From positions 79,003 to 143,002 of the forward strand of contig CAMCGZ010000004.1 in NCBI GenBank assembly GCA_945874535.1: 64,000 bases of DNA, written 5' to 3'. This DNA comes from Bdellovibrio sp. ZAP7 (lineage in GTDB: Bacteria; Bdellovibrionota; UBA1018; CAIMNF01). Below the pieces are notes generated by a model. The model ran no database searches. It was not told the origin of the DNA and saw nothing but the letters and a program-made list of their open reading frames with translations. Shown here piece after piece: positions 33,511-42,105 of this stretch; position 1 is the first letter of the stretch, and each line of letters begins with the position of its first letter. The translations under genes were made by a program, and so were the position numbers.

Positions 33511-34281
33511 TTGGACCAAGAAGTCATCAAAAGCCTGACGAGGATCAGTCGTTCCCTTTGGGGGGATCTCGAAAAATCGGTCGTGATCGGGGCCGATACG
33601 CTGTCCACGGTTTGCCTGTTGCGACTTAGTGACGAGCGCACCCTCGAGCGGGCCACCCAGGTCATGATCGAGCGCGCGGAGCGGAATCCGCCCCGTTTAC
33701 TCGCTCTTCAGCACCCGTTTTTCCGTTTGGCCCCCGTTGAAAGATTCCTGCTCACCGCACTGCATATTGAAAAATGGGATTATGGCCGGATTGCACGCAC
33801 CCTTGGCATTGAATCCCAACTGATCGAACCCTGGGCTTGGGCCACTCGGATCAAGTATGCCTTCCAGGAAATGGAAACCGGTCTCGATTACCCTCACGGG
33901 CCGGCATCGCTCGGAGTTTCTTGCCCCGCCTATGATCCCGGCCAACCGTGGACTCAGCGGCTGCTGGATGACGAGCTTGGAAAACAAGAGAGGCTATTTC
34001 TTCAAAATCACCTGCTCGCCTGTGAGAAATGCAGGAAGACTTTGGACCTTTCCAGAAGGGTCTTCTTCAAGATCGAAGGAGTCATCCCGGTCAGGGATGT
34101 GCAAACCGAAGTCGAAGTGGCCAGTGAGAGGATCTACCGGATCTGGAAGTCGGGTGAATCCGCTTTCCGTCCAGTGAAGACCACCATGAAAGAAAGTCTG
34201 GTTGTTTTTTTCAACCAGACTTCCGTTCAGATCATTCTTTTCGGATCGTTGATCCTGTTGATGGTTCAGCGATTGAAATAG
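33511..34281 (+). CDS. Sigma-region-4-like HTH fused to an HC2-type zinc finger and a C-terminal TM
   Basis: The TTG at 33511 follows a strong SD (GGGAGG), so I take it as the start of a 256-residue protein. Residues about 72-118 form an RNA-polymerase-sigma-like HTH (LAPVERFLLTALHIEKWDYG, ARTLGIESQLIEP). Residues 150-180 are an anti-sigma zinc finger with His167-x3-Cys171-x2-Cys174 (HLLACEKC). A single TM follows near the C-terminus (IILFGSLILLMVQRL). This mixes elements usually split between an ECF sigma factor and its membrane anti-sigma. It could be a membrane-tethered transcription regulator. Its last 16 bases overlap the convergent gene. Confidence 0.75.
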   Translation: MDQEVIKSLTRISRSLWGDLEKSVVIGADTLSTVCLLRLSDERTLERATQVMIERAERNPPRLLALQHPFFRLAPVERFLLTALHIEKWDYGRIARTLGIESQLIEPWAWATRIKYAFQEMETGLDYPHGPASLGVSCPAYDPGQPWTQRLLDDELGKQERLFLQNHLLACEKCRKTLDLSRRVFFKIEGVIPVRDVQTEVEVASERIYRIWKSGESAFRPVKTTMKESLVVFFNQTSVQIILFGSLILLMVQRLK

Positions 34282-35036
34282 GCTTTCCCGTTGGTGAGGT
34301 CGGCGATCACGCCATTCCCCTGCATGCGGTAGGAGTTCGTGAAAGACGTCTGAGAAAGGATGCTTCCGTAGGTCACGCCCACGTCCAGAGTGACTGCTGC
34401 TTCGGGATTCTTTTCGGTCCCGATGTTCTGGATGGCGACTTCGGCCACATTCACATCCATATTGAAGCCCCAGAGAACGTGGATCCTTTTGGGGATCACG
34501 CGTGCTGCAGCGATGTACTTGCCTGTACCCCGGACAGAGCCCCCATAAATCACACTGACCACATAAGAGAGGTCGATCACGTCCATCCCGTAGAGGTTCT
34601 CCACGGTCATGCTGAGTTCGATCCCGTGCTCGGGTTTCCAACCGGTAAGTGCTCTCCAATCCGATTTTGCGAGAACCGGGAGCGCCTTGGAATTCTGCCG
34701 GGACACGTTCAAGACCGCTCGGTTGTCCTGGATGATGCTCCAGACGCGAAGAGCGATATCGGCAATGGCCAAGCCGACACCGCCCTGACCGGGGTTCCCC
34801 GGGTTCATCTGCTCCAGACCTCCGGTAGCCACCGACTGCGAAGAGAACTCACGACCGATACTGGCGATCAAAGCCTGATCGACCTCGGTTGCACTCACCC
34901 GCTTCTGTTTGATTTTGATCCGACCCAGCTGATAGAAAGGATCTCCTTTTTGGATCTCGGCTGCCTGGACCGGCATTGCGAAAACTACGGCCATTACCCC
35001 TACCCAGAACCCCATCTTACTTTTCATCATGTACAT
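34266..35036 (-). CDS. Exported protein of unknown function
   Basis: From ATG 35036 (SD GAGAGGA) the 256-residue protein has a signal peptide cleaved near VQAAEI. Its mature part is beta-rich without Cys pairs: GIELSMTVENLYGMDVIDL, KRIHVLWGFNMDVNVAEVAI, NSYRMQGNGVIADL. I do not recognise a family. It may be periplasmic or surface-exposed. It converges on the sigma-like gene by a 16-base overlap. Confidence 0.65.
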   Translation of the reverse strand: MYMMKSKMGFWVGVMAVVFAMPVQAAEIQKGDPFYQLGRIKIKQKRVSATEVDQALIASIGREFSSQSVATGGLEQMNPGNPGQGGVGLAIADIALRVWSIIQDNRAVLNVSRQNSKALPVLAKSDWRALTGWKPEHGIELSMTVENLYGMDVIDLSYVVSVIYGGSVRGTGKYIAAARVIPKRIHVLWGFNMDVNVAEVAIQNIGTEKNPEAAVTLDVGVTYGSILSQTSFTNSYRMQGNGVIADLTNGKAYFNR

Positions 35037-35098
35037 GGTTTCCTCTCTATGGGTGGTGAAGTAACATAATTGATGCACCACGGCAAGACTAAAACACC

Positions 35099-35127
35099 TT
35101 GACTCTGTTTTTTAATCCCGATAGGTT
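35099..35127 (+). promoter_or_regulatory. Sigma70-like promoter for tRNA-Val
   Basis: TTGACT at 35099-35104 and TAGGTT at 35122-35127 are separated by 17 bases, ending 21 bases before the tRNA. Confidence 0.5.
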
Positions 35128-35148
35128 CAGGCTGTCTCTGATCGATAT

Positions 35149-35223
35149 TGGCTCGTAGCTCAGTGGTAGAGCACTACCTTGACATGGTAGGGGTCGCTGG
35201 TTCGATCCCAGTCGAGCCAACCA
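35149..35223 (+). tRNA. tRNA-Val (anticodon GAC)
   Basis: A 75-base cloverleaf including encoded CCA. Acceptor stem TGGCTCG/CGAGCCA, D-loop AGTGGTA, anticodon stem CTACC/GGTAG with loop TTGACAT, T-arm GGTTCGATCCC. The anticodon GAC reads GTC/GTT valine codons. Confidence 0.96.
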
Positions 35224-35250
35224 ATTCTCCGATCATGCTATGCTAGAGGG

Positions 35251-35664
35251 GTGTCTCCCCCGTCCCCCCATCCAATCGTGTTTTTCGACGGTGAATGCGG
35301 CCTTTGTGACCGGACTGTACGTTGGCTGATCGCCTCCGATCCGGGGGCTTTGCTCCGGTTTTGCCCCCTGCAATCCCCTCATGCGGTCGAACTGCTCCCG
35401 GGGATTCCCCGATCCAGCTTCACCGACCCGGGGACTTTGATTCTTCTCGAGCAGGGAGCCCTCTCCTTCAAATCTGATGCCGTTCTCCGCATCCTGACCC
35501 TCCTCGGAGGCTGGAAGGGTGGTGCCGCCGGAAGCGCCCGCTTCATTCCTCCTTTTCTTCGAGACCGGTGCTACGACTGGGTGGCCCGGAACCGTCACCG
35601 CTGGTTTCCAGCGGGTCAGCACTGCATGAATGACCCCGGAATCCGAGGCAGGTTCATCGGATGA
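35251..35664 (+). CDS. DCC-family (DUF393) thiol-disulfide oxidoreductase-like protein
   Basis: The 137-residue protein opens with VFFDGECGLCDRTVRWL, the DCC motif with a thioredoxin-like CxxC. It starts at a GTG at 35251. The ending WVARNRHRWF is typical of the family. Such proteins are often encoded with HTTM membrane proteins, as here, where the next two genes overlap by 4 bases each. The substrate is unknown. Confidence 0.85.
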   Translation: MSPPSPHPIVFFDGECGLCDRTVRWLIASDPGALLRFCPLQSPHAVELLPGIPRSSFTDPGTLILLEQGALSFKSDAVLRILTLLGGWKGGAAGSARFIPPFLRDRCYDWVARNRHRWFPAGQHCMNDPGIRGRFIG

Positions 35665-36215
35665 GAACTCCTGACATCCGTAAAACGGTGGTAATCGCTT
35701 TGATCCTGATCCACCTGTCCGCCCTCTTGCTCGAAGTGGCCCCCTTCAAGCCGAAGGCATATCCCGGTCATGGCTTCTTCGCTTTCTATCTCCAGTCCAC
35801 CGCTCTTTGGCAGGACTGGTCGATGTTTTCGCCCGATCCGCTCCGGTTGAACCTCCACGTCGAAGCCAAGGTCCGCTACCGGAATGGTCGGGAAACGACC
35901 TACGCCCTCCCTCGCCTCCATCAACTTCCCCTCTGGGAGCGGGTCGTGACAGAGCGATATCGGAAGTGGGCGGTGGACTGGTTGAGGATGGATGAGAATC
36001 GTCATATTTGGGCGGATGGTGCGCAGTTCATCCTGAGAGAAATCCCCCGGATTCAAAACAATCCAGTGGAGTCCATCCGGCTTTTCAGACTTTGGCACGA
36101 GATCGAAGATCCACGGACGCGATTCCGGGAATGGGGCTACCGGGTTCCGGACCCGGAGCTCACTGGCTATGAGTTTCACACCTTGCAGATACCGGATGCG
36201 GGGGGTGGCAGATGA
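35661..36215 (+). CDS. Membrane-anchored partner of the HTTM protein
   Basis: The 184-residue protein has one N-terminal TM (VVIALILIHLSALLLEV), then a soluble part with LWQDWSMFSPDPLRLN, a pattern I know from small proteins encoded next to HTTM genes. It has no defined catalytic motif. Translational coupling by overlaps on both sides suggests a complex with the DCC and HTTM proteins. Confidence 0.7.
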   Translation: MRTPDIRKTVVIALILIHLSALLLEVAPFKPKAYPGHGFFAFYLQSTALWQDWSMFSPDPLRLNLHVEAKVRYRNGRETTYALPRLHQLPLWERVVTERYRKWAVDWLRMDENRHIWADGAQFILREIPRIQNNPVESIRLFRLWHEIEDPRTRFREWGYRVPDPELTGYEFHTLQIPDAGGGR

Positions 36216-37099
36216 TTCGCAAGCTGATCCGGATGTTCGATAAGTTCTTTTTCCATCCGATCCCGATCACCGGCGTTGCCAGGATGCGCATCCTGATCGG
36301 CATCATGGTCCTGATCCAGGCGCTCACACTTCTTCCCGGGCTCGAACACTTCTTCGGACCAGATGCCTTCGTCTCGACTTATTCCCTGTACGGTCCGGAT
36401 GCTCCCCACCTGAGGCTGATCGATTGGCTCGGTGGAAGCAACCGGGCGGTGCGGGCCATATTCGGGATCCACCTGATCGCGGCTTTCTGCTTCACTATCG
36501 GATGTTTCACCCGCACCTCGGGCATCATCACGTACCTCACTCTCATCTCCATTCATCACCAGAACCTCACCATCCTGAACTCCGGCGATACCGCCCTTCG
36601 ATTTGCACTGTTCTTCCTGATCTGGTCACCTGCGGGAGGAGCATGGTCGGTCGACTCACGGAAGAAACCGACCACCTCGGACCATGCACCCTGGGCTCTC
36701 CGGATGATCCAGATTCAAACAGCCGCCATCTACCTTTTTACGGCAATTTCCAAGCTCAACGGTCAATCCTGGCGCGACGGAACCGCCGCCTACTATGCCA
36801 CCCGTCTCTGGGACTTCGAAAGGTTCGGTTTCGATCCCGTCTTCAATTCACTGACCGCTATGAAGTGGATCACTTGGGCGAGTGTCGGTCTCGAACTCGC
36901 ACTTGGAACCCTGATCTGGATTCCCTCCCTACGGATCCCGCTCATTCTTTCGGGGATCGCATTTCACCTCGGCATCGAGTTTTCGATGAACATTCCCTGG
37001 TTCGAATGGATCATGATCATCCTCCTGGTCGGAATGTGGCCCGCAAACCGGACTTTTTTTCCACTCTTGTCGCGCAGAATGAAGTCCGTGCAATCGTGA
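36212..37099 (+). CDS. HTTM-domain (vitamin-K-carboxylase-like) membrane protein
   Basis: The 295-residue polytopic protein has an N-terminal PITGVARMRILIGIMV and a central MIQIQTAAIYLFTAISKLNG, both characteristic of the horizontally-transferred TM domain related to vitamin K-dependent gamma-carboxylase. It lacks the C-terminal lumenal domain of the eukaryotic enzyme. The activity of bacterial members is unclear. It is the third of three coupled genes. Confidence 0.85.
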   Translation: MIRKLIRMFDKFFFHPIPITGVARMRILIGIMVLIQALTLLPGLEHFFGPDAFVSTYSLYGPDAPHLRLIDWLGGSNRAVRAIFGIHLIAAFCFTIGCFTRTSGIITYLTLISIHHQNLTILNSGDTALRFALFFLIWSPAGGAWSVDSRKKPTTSDHAPWALRMIQIQTAAIYLFTAISKLNGQSWRDGTAAYYATRLWDFERFGFDPVFNSLTAMKWITWASVGLELALGTLIWIPSLRIPLILSGIAFHLGIEFSMNIPWFEWIMIILLVGMWPANRTFFPLLSRRMKSVQS

Positions 37100-37220
37100 G
37101 TGACTGTGAGCGGTAGCGGACCAGCGTTGGGTCCTTTCGTCCTGAGTCGGTGGAATTTTTTTCTCGCTTGCGCGCCCCGGCCTTCCCTAGGGTGTTTCTG
37201 TGAATGGAGAAACAAACCCG

Positions 37221-37928
37221 ATGAAGAAACAGATTCTAAAAGGTGCGAGCCTCACCCTGCTCCTGTCTGCGTGCAATCTCTACAATCCCTACGATGGAAC
37301 GCTACCGCTTCCTGAGACCCCACCGTCATCCGATACCGGGGGCACTGCCCCGACACCGCCCCCGGTGATCGTGAGTGGTGACTGTTCGGAAGACCCGACA
37401 GTCACCCACTGCATGGCCCTGAAGCTGATCACCTACCGCAATGGAGGTCTCGACCCGACCCTGGAAAAGATCGAAGCAGACAGCCTCGTGGTCGGCATGA
37501 ACCGCGTCTGGCGACCATGTGGAATCGGATTCACTCTGGAGATTTTTGAAACCGTGGATCCCGCGGACTACCGCCTTTCTTACAGCCCGGACTGGAGGAC
37601 GGAATCGCAAAGGATCCGCGAAACCTTCGGGGACCCGGAGCGATTCCTGGTCGTCGCTGTCGGTCCATGGAATATCAGTACGATTGCAGTGACCCAGATG
37701 CCTGGAACAGGGCCGTACGGGGTGTTGGTGGAAGAAGACTACGCCACCAATGAACTCACGGTAGGACACGAGCTCGGGCACTACATGGGCCTCTACCACA
37801 TCCGGGACACGGACAATCTGATGAACCCCTACATCGGCACCGGAACCGAAGCGTTGACCTCCAACCAATGTGAGATCGCCCGCGAAACCAACAGCCGGTA
37901 CTGGTTGGCCATGATGAGAACCAGATAA
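37221..37928 (+). CDS. Lipoprotein metzincin-like zinc protease
   Basis: The 235-residue protein from ATG 37221 has a lipobox LLLSAC (Cys18) and a Pro/Thr-rich linker. Its catalytic core carries the complete zinc signature HELGHYMGLYH (His183, Glu184, His187, His193) and a Met-turn NLMNP (Met201). These are the marks of metzincins. Probably anchored in the outer membrane, facing outward or into the periplasm. Upstream GGAGA is the likely SD. The target is unknown. Confidence 0.83.
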   Translation: MKKQILKGASLTLLLSACNLYNPYDGTLPLPETPPSSDTGGTAPTPPPVIVSGDCSEDPTVTHCMALKLITYRNGGLDPTLEKIEADSLVVGMNRVWRPCGIGFTLEIFETVDPADYRLSYSPDWRTESQRIRETFGDPERFLVVAVGPWNISTIAVTQMPGTGPYGVLVEEDYATNELTVGHELGHYMGLYHIRDTDNLMNPYIGTGTEALTSNQCEIARETNSRYWLAMMRTR

Positions 37929-37966
37929 GTCCCTAGAGATCCCGCCTTCCTCCCCCCCCGGAGGAG

Positions 37967-38028
37967 GATTCCGGGGCGGAACCACAGCTGGCAGCCACTG
38001 CCACCCCGCCCCGGAATCCAGTCCGGAA
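37967..38028. repeat. Long inverted repeat in the gap before hpf
   Basis: A perfect 13-base inverted repeat, GATTCCGGGGCGG (37967-37979) and its complement at 38016-38028. It encloses a 36-base loop that contains a second stem TGGCA/TGCCA. A C-rich/G-rich pair (CCTCC...GGAGG) precedes it. No T-tract follows on either strand, so it is not a standard terminator. It could be an RNA element in the hpf leader or a DNA site. Confidence 0.55.
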
Positions 38029-38175
38029 CGTAAAATGGGATATAGGCCATCCAGCAACTCCCGTGCCAATAATTCTACAAATTAAATTTAATTCCCCCCT
38101 TTCGACAGCACCAAACGGGGGTAAAATCAGAAGGAAGGCCTCCAACGCGGAGACCGGAAAAGGAGTCAGGACATC

Positions 38176-38502
38176 ATGAATGTGAAAATCACCTACAAAC
38201 ATCTGTCTTCCACCGACGGGATCGACGAAGTCACCCGTAAAAAATCGGAGAAGTTGAAAAAGTACTTCAAAGGGAAGCTGAATCTCGACTGGAACTTCAC
38301 GGTCGAAAAACATGCGCATGTGGCGCATTGCCACCTGACCGGTGATCACATCGAATTCTTTGCCGAGGCGACTACGGAGAACCTGTATTCTGCGATCGAC
38401 GAGGTGATTCATCACCTGGAACGACAGGTGAGACGGAATAAAGAACAAGTACGGAACCACAAGGGCCAACCCAAAGCCCCGGCCGCCCCTCGAGCTGCCT
38501 GA
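38176..38502 (+). CDS. hpf: Short-form ribosome hibernation promoting factor (HPF/RaiA family)
   Basis: The 108-residue protein covers the full HPF fold: NVKITYKHLSSTDGIDEVTR, then HVAHCHLTGDHIEFFAEATT and LYSAIDEVIHHLERQVRR. A Lys/Pro/Ala-rich tail replaces the long C-terminal dimerisation domain of long HPFs. It binds the 30S decoding region and silences ribosomes in stationary or attack-like phases. It follows a 247-base gap carrying a large inverted repeat and ends in a strong terminator. Confidence 0.93.
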   Translation: MNVKITYKHLSSTDGIDEVTRKKSEKLKKYFKGKLNLDWNFTVEKHAHVAHCHLTGDHIEFFAEATTENLYSAIDEVIHHLERQVRRNKEQVRNHKGQPKAPAAPRAA

Positions 38503-38525
38503 TCCCGGTTCCTCAAGGATCCACA

Positions 38526-38559
38526 AACGCGCTCCGGGACCTTCCCGGGGCGCGTTTTT
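38526..38559 (+). terminator. Intrinsic terminator of hpf
   Basis: A 13-bp stem AACGCGCTCCGGG / CCCGGGGCGCGTT (one G-T pair) with a 5-base loop and a run of T's at 38555-38559. It lies 24 bases after the hpf stop and just before the convergent ribH stop, so it may also insulate the rib operon. Confidence 0.88.
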
Positions 38560-38562
38560 CAT

Positions 38563-39003
38563 TCAAGGTGCGCTCTTGATTTCGCGAATCAATCGAATCG
38601 ACTCAAGAGTTGCGTGGGCAGCCTCACGACCTTTGTTGTGGGCATCGTCCCGTGAACGCACCAACGCCTGTTCGTCCGTGTAAGTGGTCAGCACTCCGAA
38701 TGAGATCGGCACTCCGGTTTCGAGACTGGCCTGCTGGATACCGACCGCTGTACCGAGACTGATGAATTCAAAATGGGCGGTATCCCCTTTGATCACGCAT
38801 CCCAGGCAGATCACACCATCTACAGTTCCACTACCGGCCAAAGTCTTGGCCAAGAGAGGAAGCTCGAATGCACCCGGCGCCCGGTATTCCTTCCACTCCC
38901 GGATACCCTGCTCGCGCAAGACATCCCGTGCCCCCCGCGCGAGTCCGCCAGTCACCTCTTCGTTGAAACTGCTCACCACCAGCGCGATCCGGAACTCACT
39001 CAT
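38563..39003 (-). CDS. ribH: 6,7-dimethyl-8-ribityllumazine synthase
   Basis: Condenses dihydroxybutanone phosphate with the ribityl pyrimidine to give lumazine. Family motifs: VVSSFNEEVT, RAPGAFELPLL, CLGCVIKGDTAHFEF and PISFGVLTT. The 146-residue length is normal. Start ATG 39003 overlaps the ribBA stop by 4 bases; an upstream ORF start at 39204 would run inside ribBA. It is the last gene of the ten-gene operon. Confidence 0.95.
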   Translation of the reverse strand: MSEFRIALVVSSFNEEVTGGLARGARDVLREQGIREWKEYRAPGAFELPLLAKTLAGSGTVDGVICLGCVIKGDTAHFEFISLGTAVGIQQASLETGVPISFGVLTTYTDEQALVRSRDDAHNKGREAAHATLESIRLIREIKSAP

Positions 39004-40220
39004 ACATTCCCCAGGTCGTGACTGAAGCGATCCCGTTTGGTCTGAAGGTAACGACGGTTTTCGGGAGTGACCCGGGCATCGAGTTGAACCCGCTCTTCCA
39101 CCCGGATTCCGAACTCGGAGAGTTCCTTGGCCTTGGCGGGATTGTGAGTGATCAGTCGGATGCGGGTCATGCCGGCACGGGTGAGCATTTTGACTGCATC
39201 CCAATAGTTCCGGGCATCCGGCTGGAATCCGAGGTCAACATTGGCATCGAAGGTATCGCGACCGTCATCCTGAAGTGCATAGGCTTCGATCTTGTTGAAC
39301 AAACCGATTCCGCGGCCTTCGTGATTCTTGAGATAAACCACAGCTCCGCCCGCTGGATCGGCAGCAATCCGTTCGAGTGCCTGGTCCAACTGAAAACCGC
39401 AATCACAACGGAGAGAGCCGAGAGCATCCCCGGTCAAACATTCGGAATGGATCCGGACCAGCGGCGCACCGGAGGCCCCCGTTTTCGGATCGAGCTCGAG
39501 CAGAGCGTGTTCCGCTCCCGTGATCCGATTTCTGAAACTCCTGATCCGCCAGGTGCGGCCATCATCCGGAGTGTGGCGATTGGGAAACGCGGCAGATCGG
39601 CTTTCGTCCATCCAATCCGACGCAGAAATCTGATGACGGATGAGATCCTCGATCGTAACGATCGGGATCCCGAATCTCTCGGAAAACCGCTCGAGATCCG
39701 GCTTACGCGCCATGGAGCCATCCTCGTTGATGATTTCGCAAATCACGGCAGAAGGAAGCAACCCGGCGAGTTTGCAGAGTTCGATCGAACCTTCAGTATG
39801 ACCGGCTCTTTCGAGGACCCCGCCTCGAGCCGCCTTCAAAGGGAAAATGTGCCCGGGGCTGACCAGATCGTGCCGTGTGGCGGAAGGGTTGGAGGCGGTC
39901 AGAATGGTATGCGCGCGGTCAGCTGCCGAAATGCCGGTAGAAACTCCACGGGCGGCCTCGACGGACACGGTGAATGCAGTCTTCCTCGGACTCCCGTTCT
40001 CCTGAACCATCGGTGGGAGAGCGAGGCGCTCCACTTGGTCGGCCTCGAGAGACAAACAAACAAGACCACATGCCTGACGGATCAGAAAGTTGATCTTCTC
40101 GGCCGTCGCAAACTGAGCGGCAAGAACCAGGTCTCCCTCGTTCTCCCGGTCTTCGCTATCCACGAGGATCACCATGTCTCCCCGTTTCAGTGCTTCGATC
40201 GCCGCATCAAGCCTGTTCAT
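39000..40220 (-). CDS. ribBA: Bifunctional DHBP synthase / GTP cyclohydrolase II-like protein
   Basis: The 406-residue fusion has an N-terminal RibB domain (VDSEDRENEGDLV, RAGHTEGSIEL) and a C-terminal RibA domain with zinc-site sequence HSECLTGDALGSLRCDCG and NHEGRGIG. Both half-domains appear complete, so the protein should supply both riboflavin precursors. It overlaps ribE by 14 bases and ribH by 4. ribD is not in the window. Confidence 0.95.
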   Translation of the reverse strand: MNRLDAAIEALKRGDMVILVDSEDRENEGDLVLAAQFATAEKINFLIRQACGLVCLSLEADQVERLALPPMVQENGSPRKTAFTVSVEAARGVSTGISAADRAHTILTASNPSATRHDLVSPGHIFPLKAARGGVLERAGHTEGSIELCKLAGLLPSAVICEIINEDGSMARKPDLERFSERFGIPIVTIEDLIRHQISASDWMDESRSAAFPNRHTPDDGRTWRIRSFRNRITGAEHALLELDPKTGASGAPLVRIHSECLTGDALGSLRCDCGFQLDQALERIAADPAGGAVVYLKNHEGRGIGLFNKIEAYALQDDGRDTFDANVDLGFQPDARNYWDAVKMLTRAGMTRIRLITHNPAKAKELSEFGIRVEERVQLDARVTPENRRYLQTKRDRFSHDLGNV

Positions 40221-40824
40221 ACACCTTCATTCTTTCCAAGTACTTGGCCAGAATATCTACCTCAATATTCACTAAATCACCAGTGACTAATTCCGGCAGG
40301 GAAGTCTCGCTCCAGGTGTGGGGAATCAGTTGGAATCCGGCCACCCTACCGGACAAACGGTGAATGGTGAGGGAAATCCCGTCCAGACAGATGGAACCCT
40401 TGAGCACACAATAACGGGGCAGATCCCCTTCAGGAAACTCGATATCAAGATCGACATAGCCGGTCTCCGCTGTCTCAATCCGGGAAACCCTTGCGGTTCC
40501 ATCGACATGCCCTTGAACCCAATGACCGGAAAGACGGTCTCCCATCCGGAGAGCCCGCTCCAGATTGACCCGTTTCCCGACCGTACACCTCGATAGGGAG
40601 GTCCGCTCGACGGTTTCAGGGCTGACGTCGAACTCGATCCGCTCCGGGCCGAAAGCCACCACGGTCAGGCAGACGCCGTTGATCGCAATGCTCTCGCCGA
40701 GCACGAGGGGGTCCTTGACCGCTTCCAAACGGTAGGGATTCGAAAGAACCAGGCGGTAACTCTTCGCACCGGTGGAATCACGCGAAACCACGGTCGCAGT
40801 CTTTTGAATGATCCCTGTGAACAT
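40207..40824 (-). CDS. ribE: Riboflavin synthase alpha chain
   Basis: Dismutates two lumazines to riboflavin. The 205-residue protein shows the duplicated lumazine-binding fold: MFTGIIQKTATV at the N-terminus with SIAINGVCLTV, then WVQGHVDGTA and SICLDGISLTI in the second half. The ATG at 40824 overlaps the stop of the lolC/E-like gene in TGATG, so I use it rather than the longer frame. Confidence 0.95.
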   Translation of the reverse strand: MFTGIIQKTATVVSRDSTGAKSYRLVLSNPYRLEAVKDPLVLGESIAINGVCLTVVAFGPERIEFDVSPETVERTSLSRCTVGKRVNLERALRMGDRLSGHWVQGHVDGTARVSRIETAETGYVDLDIEFPEGDLPRYCVLKGSICLDGISLTIHRLSGRVAGFQLIPHTWSETSLPELVTGDLVNIEVDILAKYLERMKVYEQA

Positions 40825-42095
40825 CAGTATTCCCTCATTCCCTGGAGAGGAGTCAGGCGTGAGGCACCATGTGCCGGATACCAGGACGCCAGACCCACGA
40901 TCAAAAACGAAACCAGAGGAACCCCCAAAAACACCCATGGATCGAAAACCACGGGCAGGGTTCGATCGTAATACACATCGGGTAGCGAGATGAACTGGTA
41001 GCGTTTCAAAAGCACACACAGAAGAAAGGCTCCAACGGTCCCGGTCACGACTCCGGCACCACCGATCAGTAGTCCCTTCCACAGAAAGATTCCACGGATA
41101 TCGGATGCCCGGGCCCCCATGGTCCTGAAAATGGCGATCTCCTTTAACTTCTCCTGCACCAGCAAGGTCAAGGTCGACACGATATTGAGACTGGAAATCA
41201 CCACGGTGAACAGAAGAATCAAAAACATGGCGATCCGCTCGAGTCTCATCGATGCGAAGAGATTCTGATTCAGCTCGTTCCAATCCCGGATGCGGATGCC
41301 CTTCAATTCCTTGCGGTAGCGATCGGTGAATGCTTCCGAAATCGAGGCGTCTTTCAAAGTGACTTGAACCTCGCTGATCGCTGCTTTTTTTCTGAGAAAT
41401 GACTCCATCGAAGCCAGAGTGGTAAAGGCGATGTGACTTTCTTGCTCCGGTACACCCTGATGATAAATGCCTTCGACAATGAACCTCTTGACTCGGGGAA
41501 TGTTGTTGAAGGGACCGTCCATCTGAGAAGGTGAAATGAGTGTCACGAAGTCGCCCGGAATCAGCCCGAGCTCGTAGGCGAGCTCCTTGCCGATAAAAAT
41601 CCCCGGATAGCGGACGGCCTCAGGGCCCTCACGGTCCACCAGCATCTGTGGAAGCGCCTCCTCCACCATACTTTTTTTCAAACGTGCGATCCGCTCAGGC
41701 TCGACTCCCTGGATTTTGATCCCCGAAACCTTGTTCCCTGCCCGGATCACCACCTCGCTCCCGAGCACCCAACTCACAAAATCCACCTCTTTGCTCGAAA
41801 CCAACGAGGCGACAGCCGGAATCTGAAGAAATGAGGAACGGGGGACGAGTCCTTGATCGAAGCCGTCCAGATCAGGGGTGGGATGCATCAAAACATGCAA
41901 CTCGCTCGAAACCAATTTCTCACGCAATTGTTTCTCGAAACCGTTCATCACTGCGAGCACGATGATGATGGCGGCCACACCCAGCCCCACACCGCCCATG
42001 GAGAGCGCGGTACTCAGACTCAAGAACCGGGTATTCCGCTTGGCTCTCAGGTAGCGACCGGCCACCCAACGGATCCAATTCAGGGAACCACTCAT
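40824..42095 (-). CDS. LolC/LolE-type lipoprotein-releasing ABC permease
   Basis: The 423-residue inner-membrane protein has an N-terminal TM (FLSLSTALSMGGVGLGVAAI) followed by VMNGFEKQLREKL, a periplasmic domain with QGVEPERIARL, and a C-terminal FtsX block (EIAIFRTMGARASDIRGIF). This is the layout of LolC/LolE, which extract lipoproteins for transport to the outer membrane. No LolD ATPase or second permease is next to it. Chosen start ATG 42095 follows GGTGG, 10 bases after the fadJ stop. Confidence 0.93.
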   Translation of the reverse strand: MSGSLNWIRWVAGRYLRAKRNTRFLSLSTALSMGGVGLGVAAIIIVLAVMNGFEKQLREKLVSSELHVLMHPTPDLDGFDQGLVPRSSFLQIPAVASLVSSKEVDFVSWVLGSEVVIRAGNKVSGIKIQGVEPERIARLKKSMVEEALPQMLVDREGPEAVRYPGIFIGKELAYELGLIPGDFVTLISPSQMDGPFNNIPRVKRFIVEGIYHQGVPEQESHIAFTTLASMESFLRKKAAISEVQVTLKDASISEAFTDRYRKELKGIRIRDWNELNQNLFASMRLERIAMFLILLFTVVISSLNIVSTLTLLVQEKLKEIAIFRTMGARASDIRGIFLWKGLLIGGAGVVTGTVGAFLLCVLLKRYQFISLPDVYYDRTLPVVFDPWVFLGVPLVSFLIVGLASWYPAHGASRLTPLQGMREY

Positions 42096-42105
42096 CTGCC
42101 ACCGC

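Noticed and set aside
39018..40286. 422-codon ORF antisense to ribBA
   Set aside because: The ribBA frame has the zinc-site and catalytic motifs; the plus frame is not like any protein I know.
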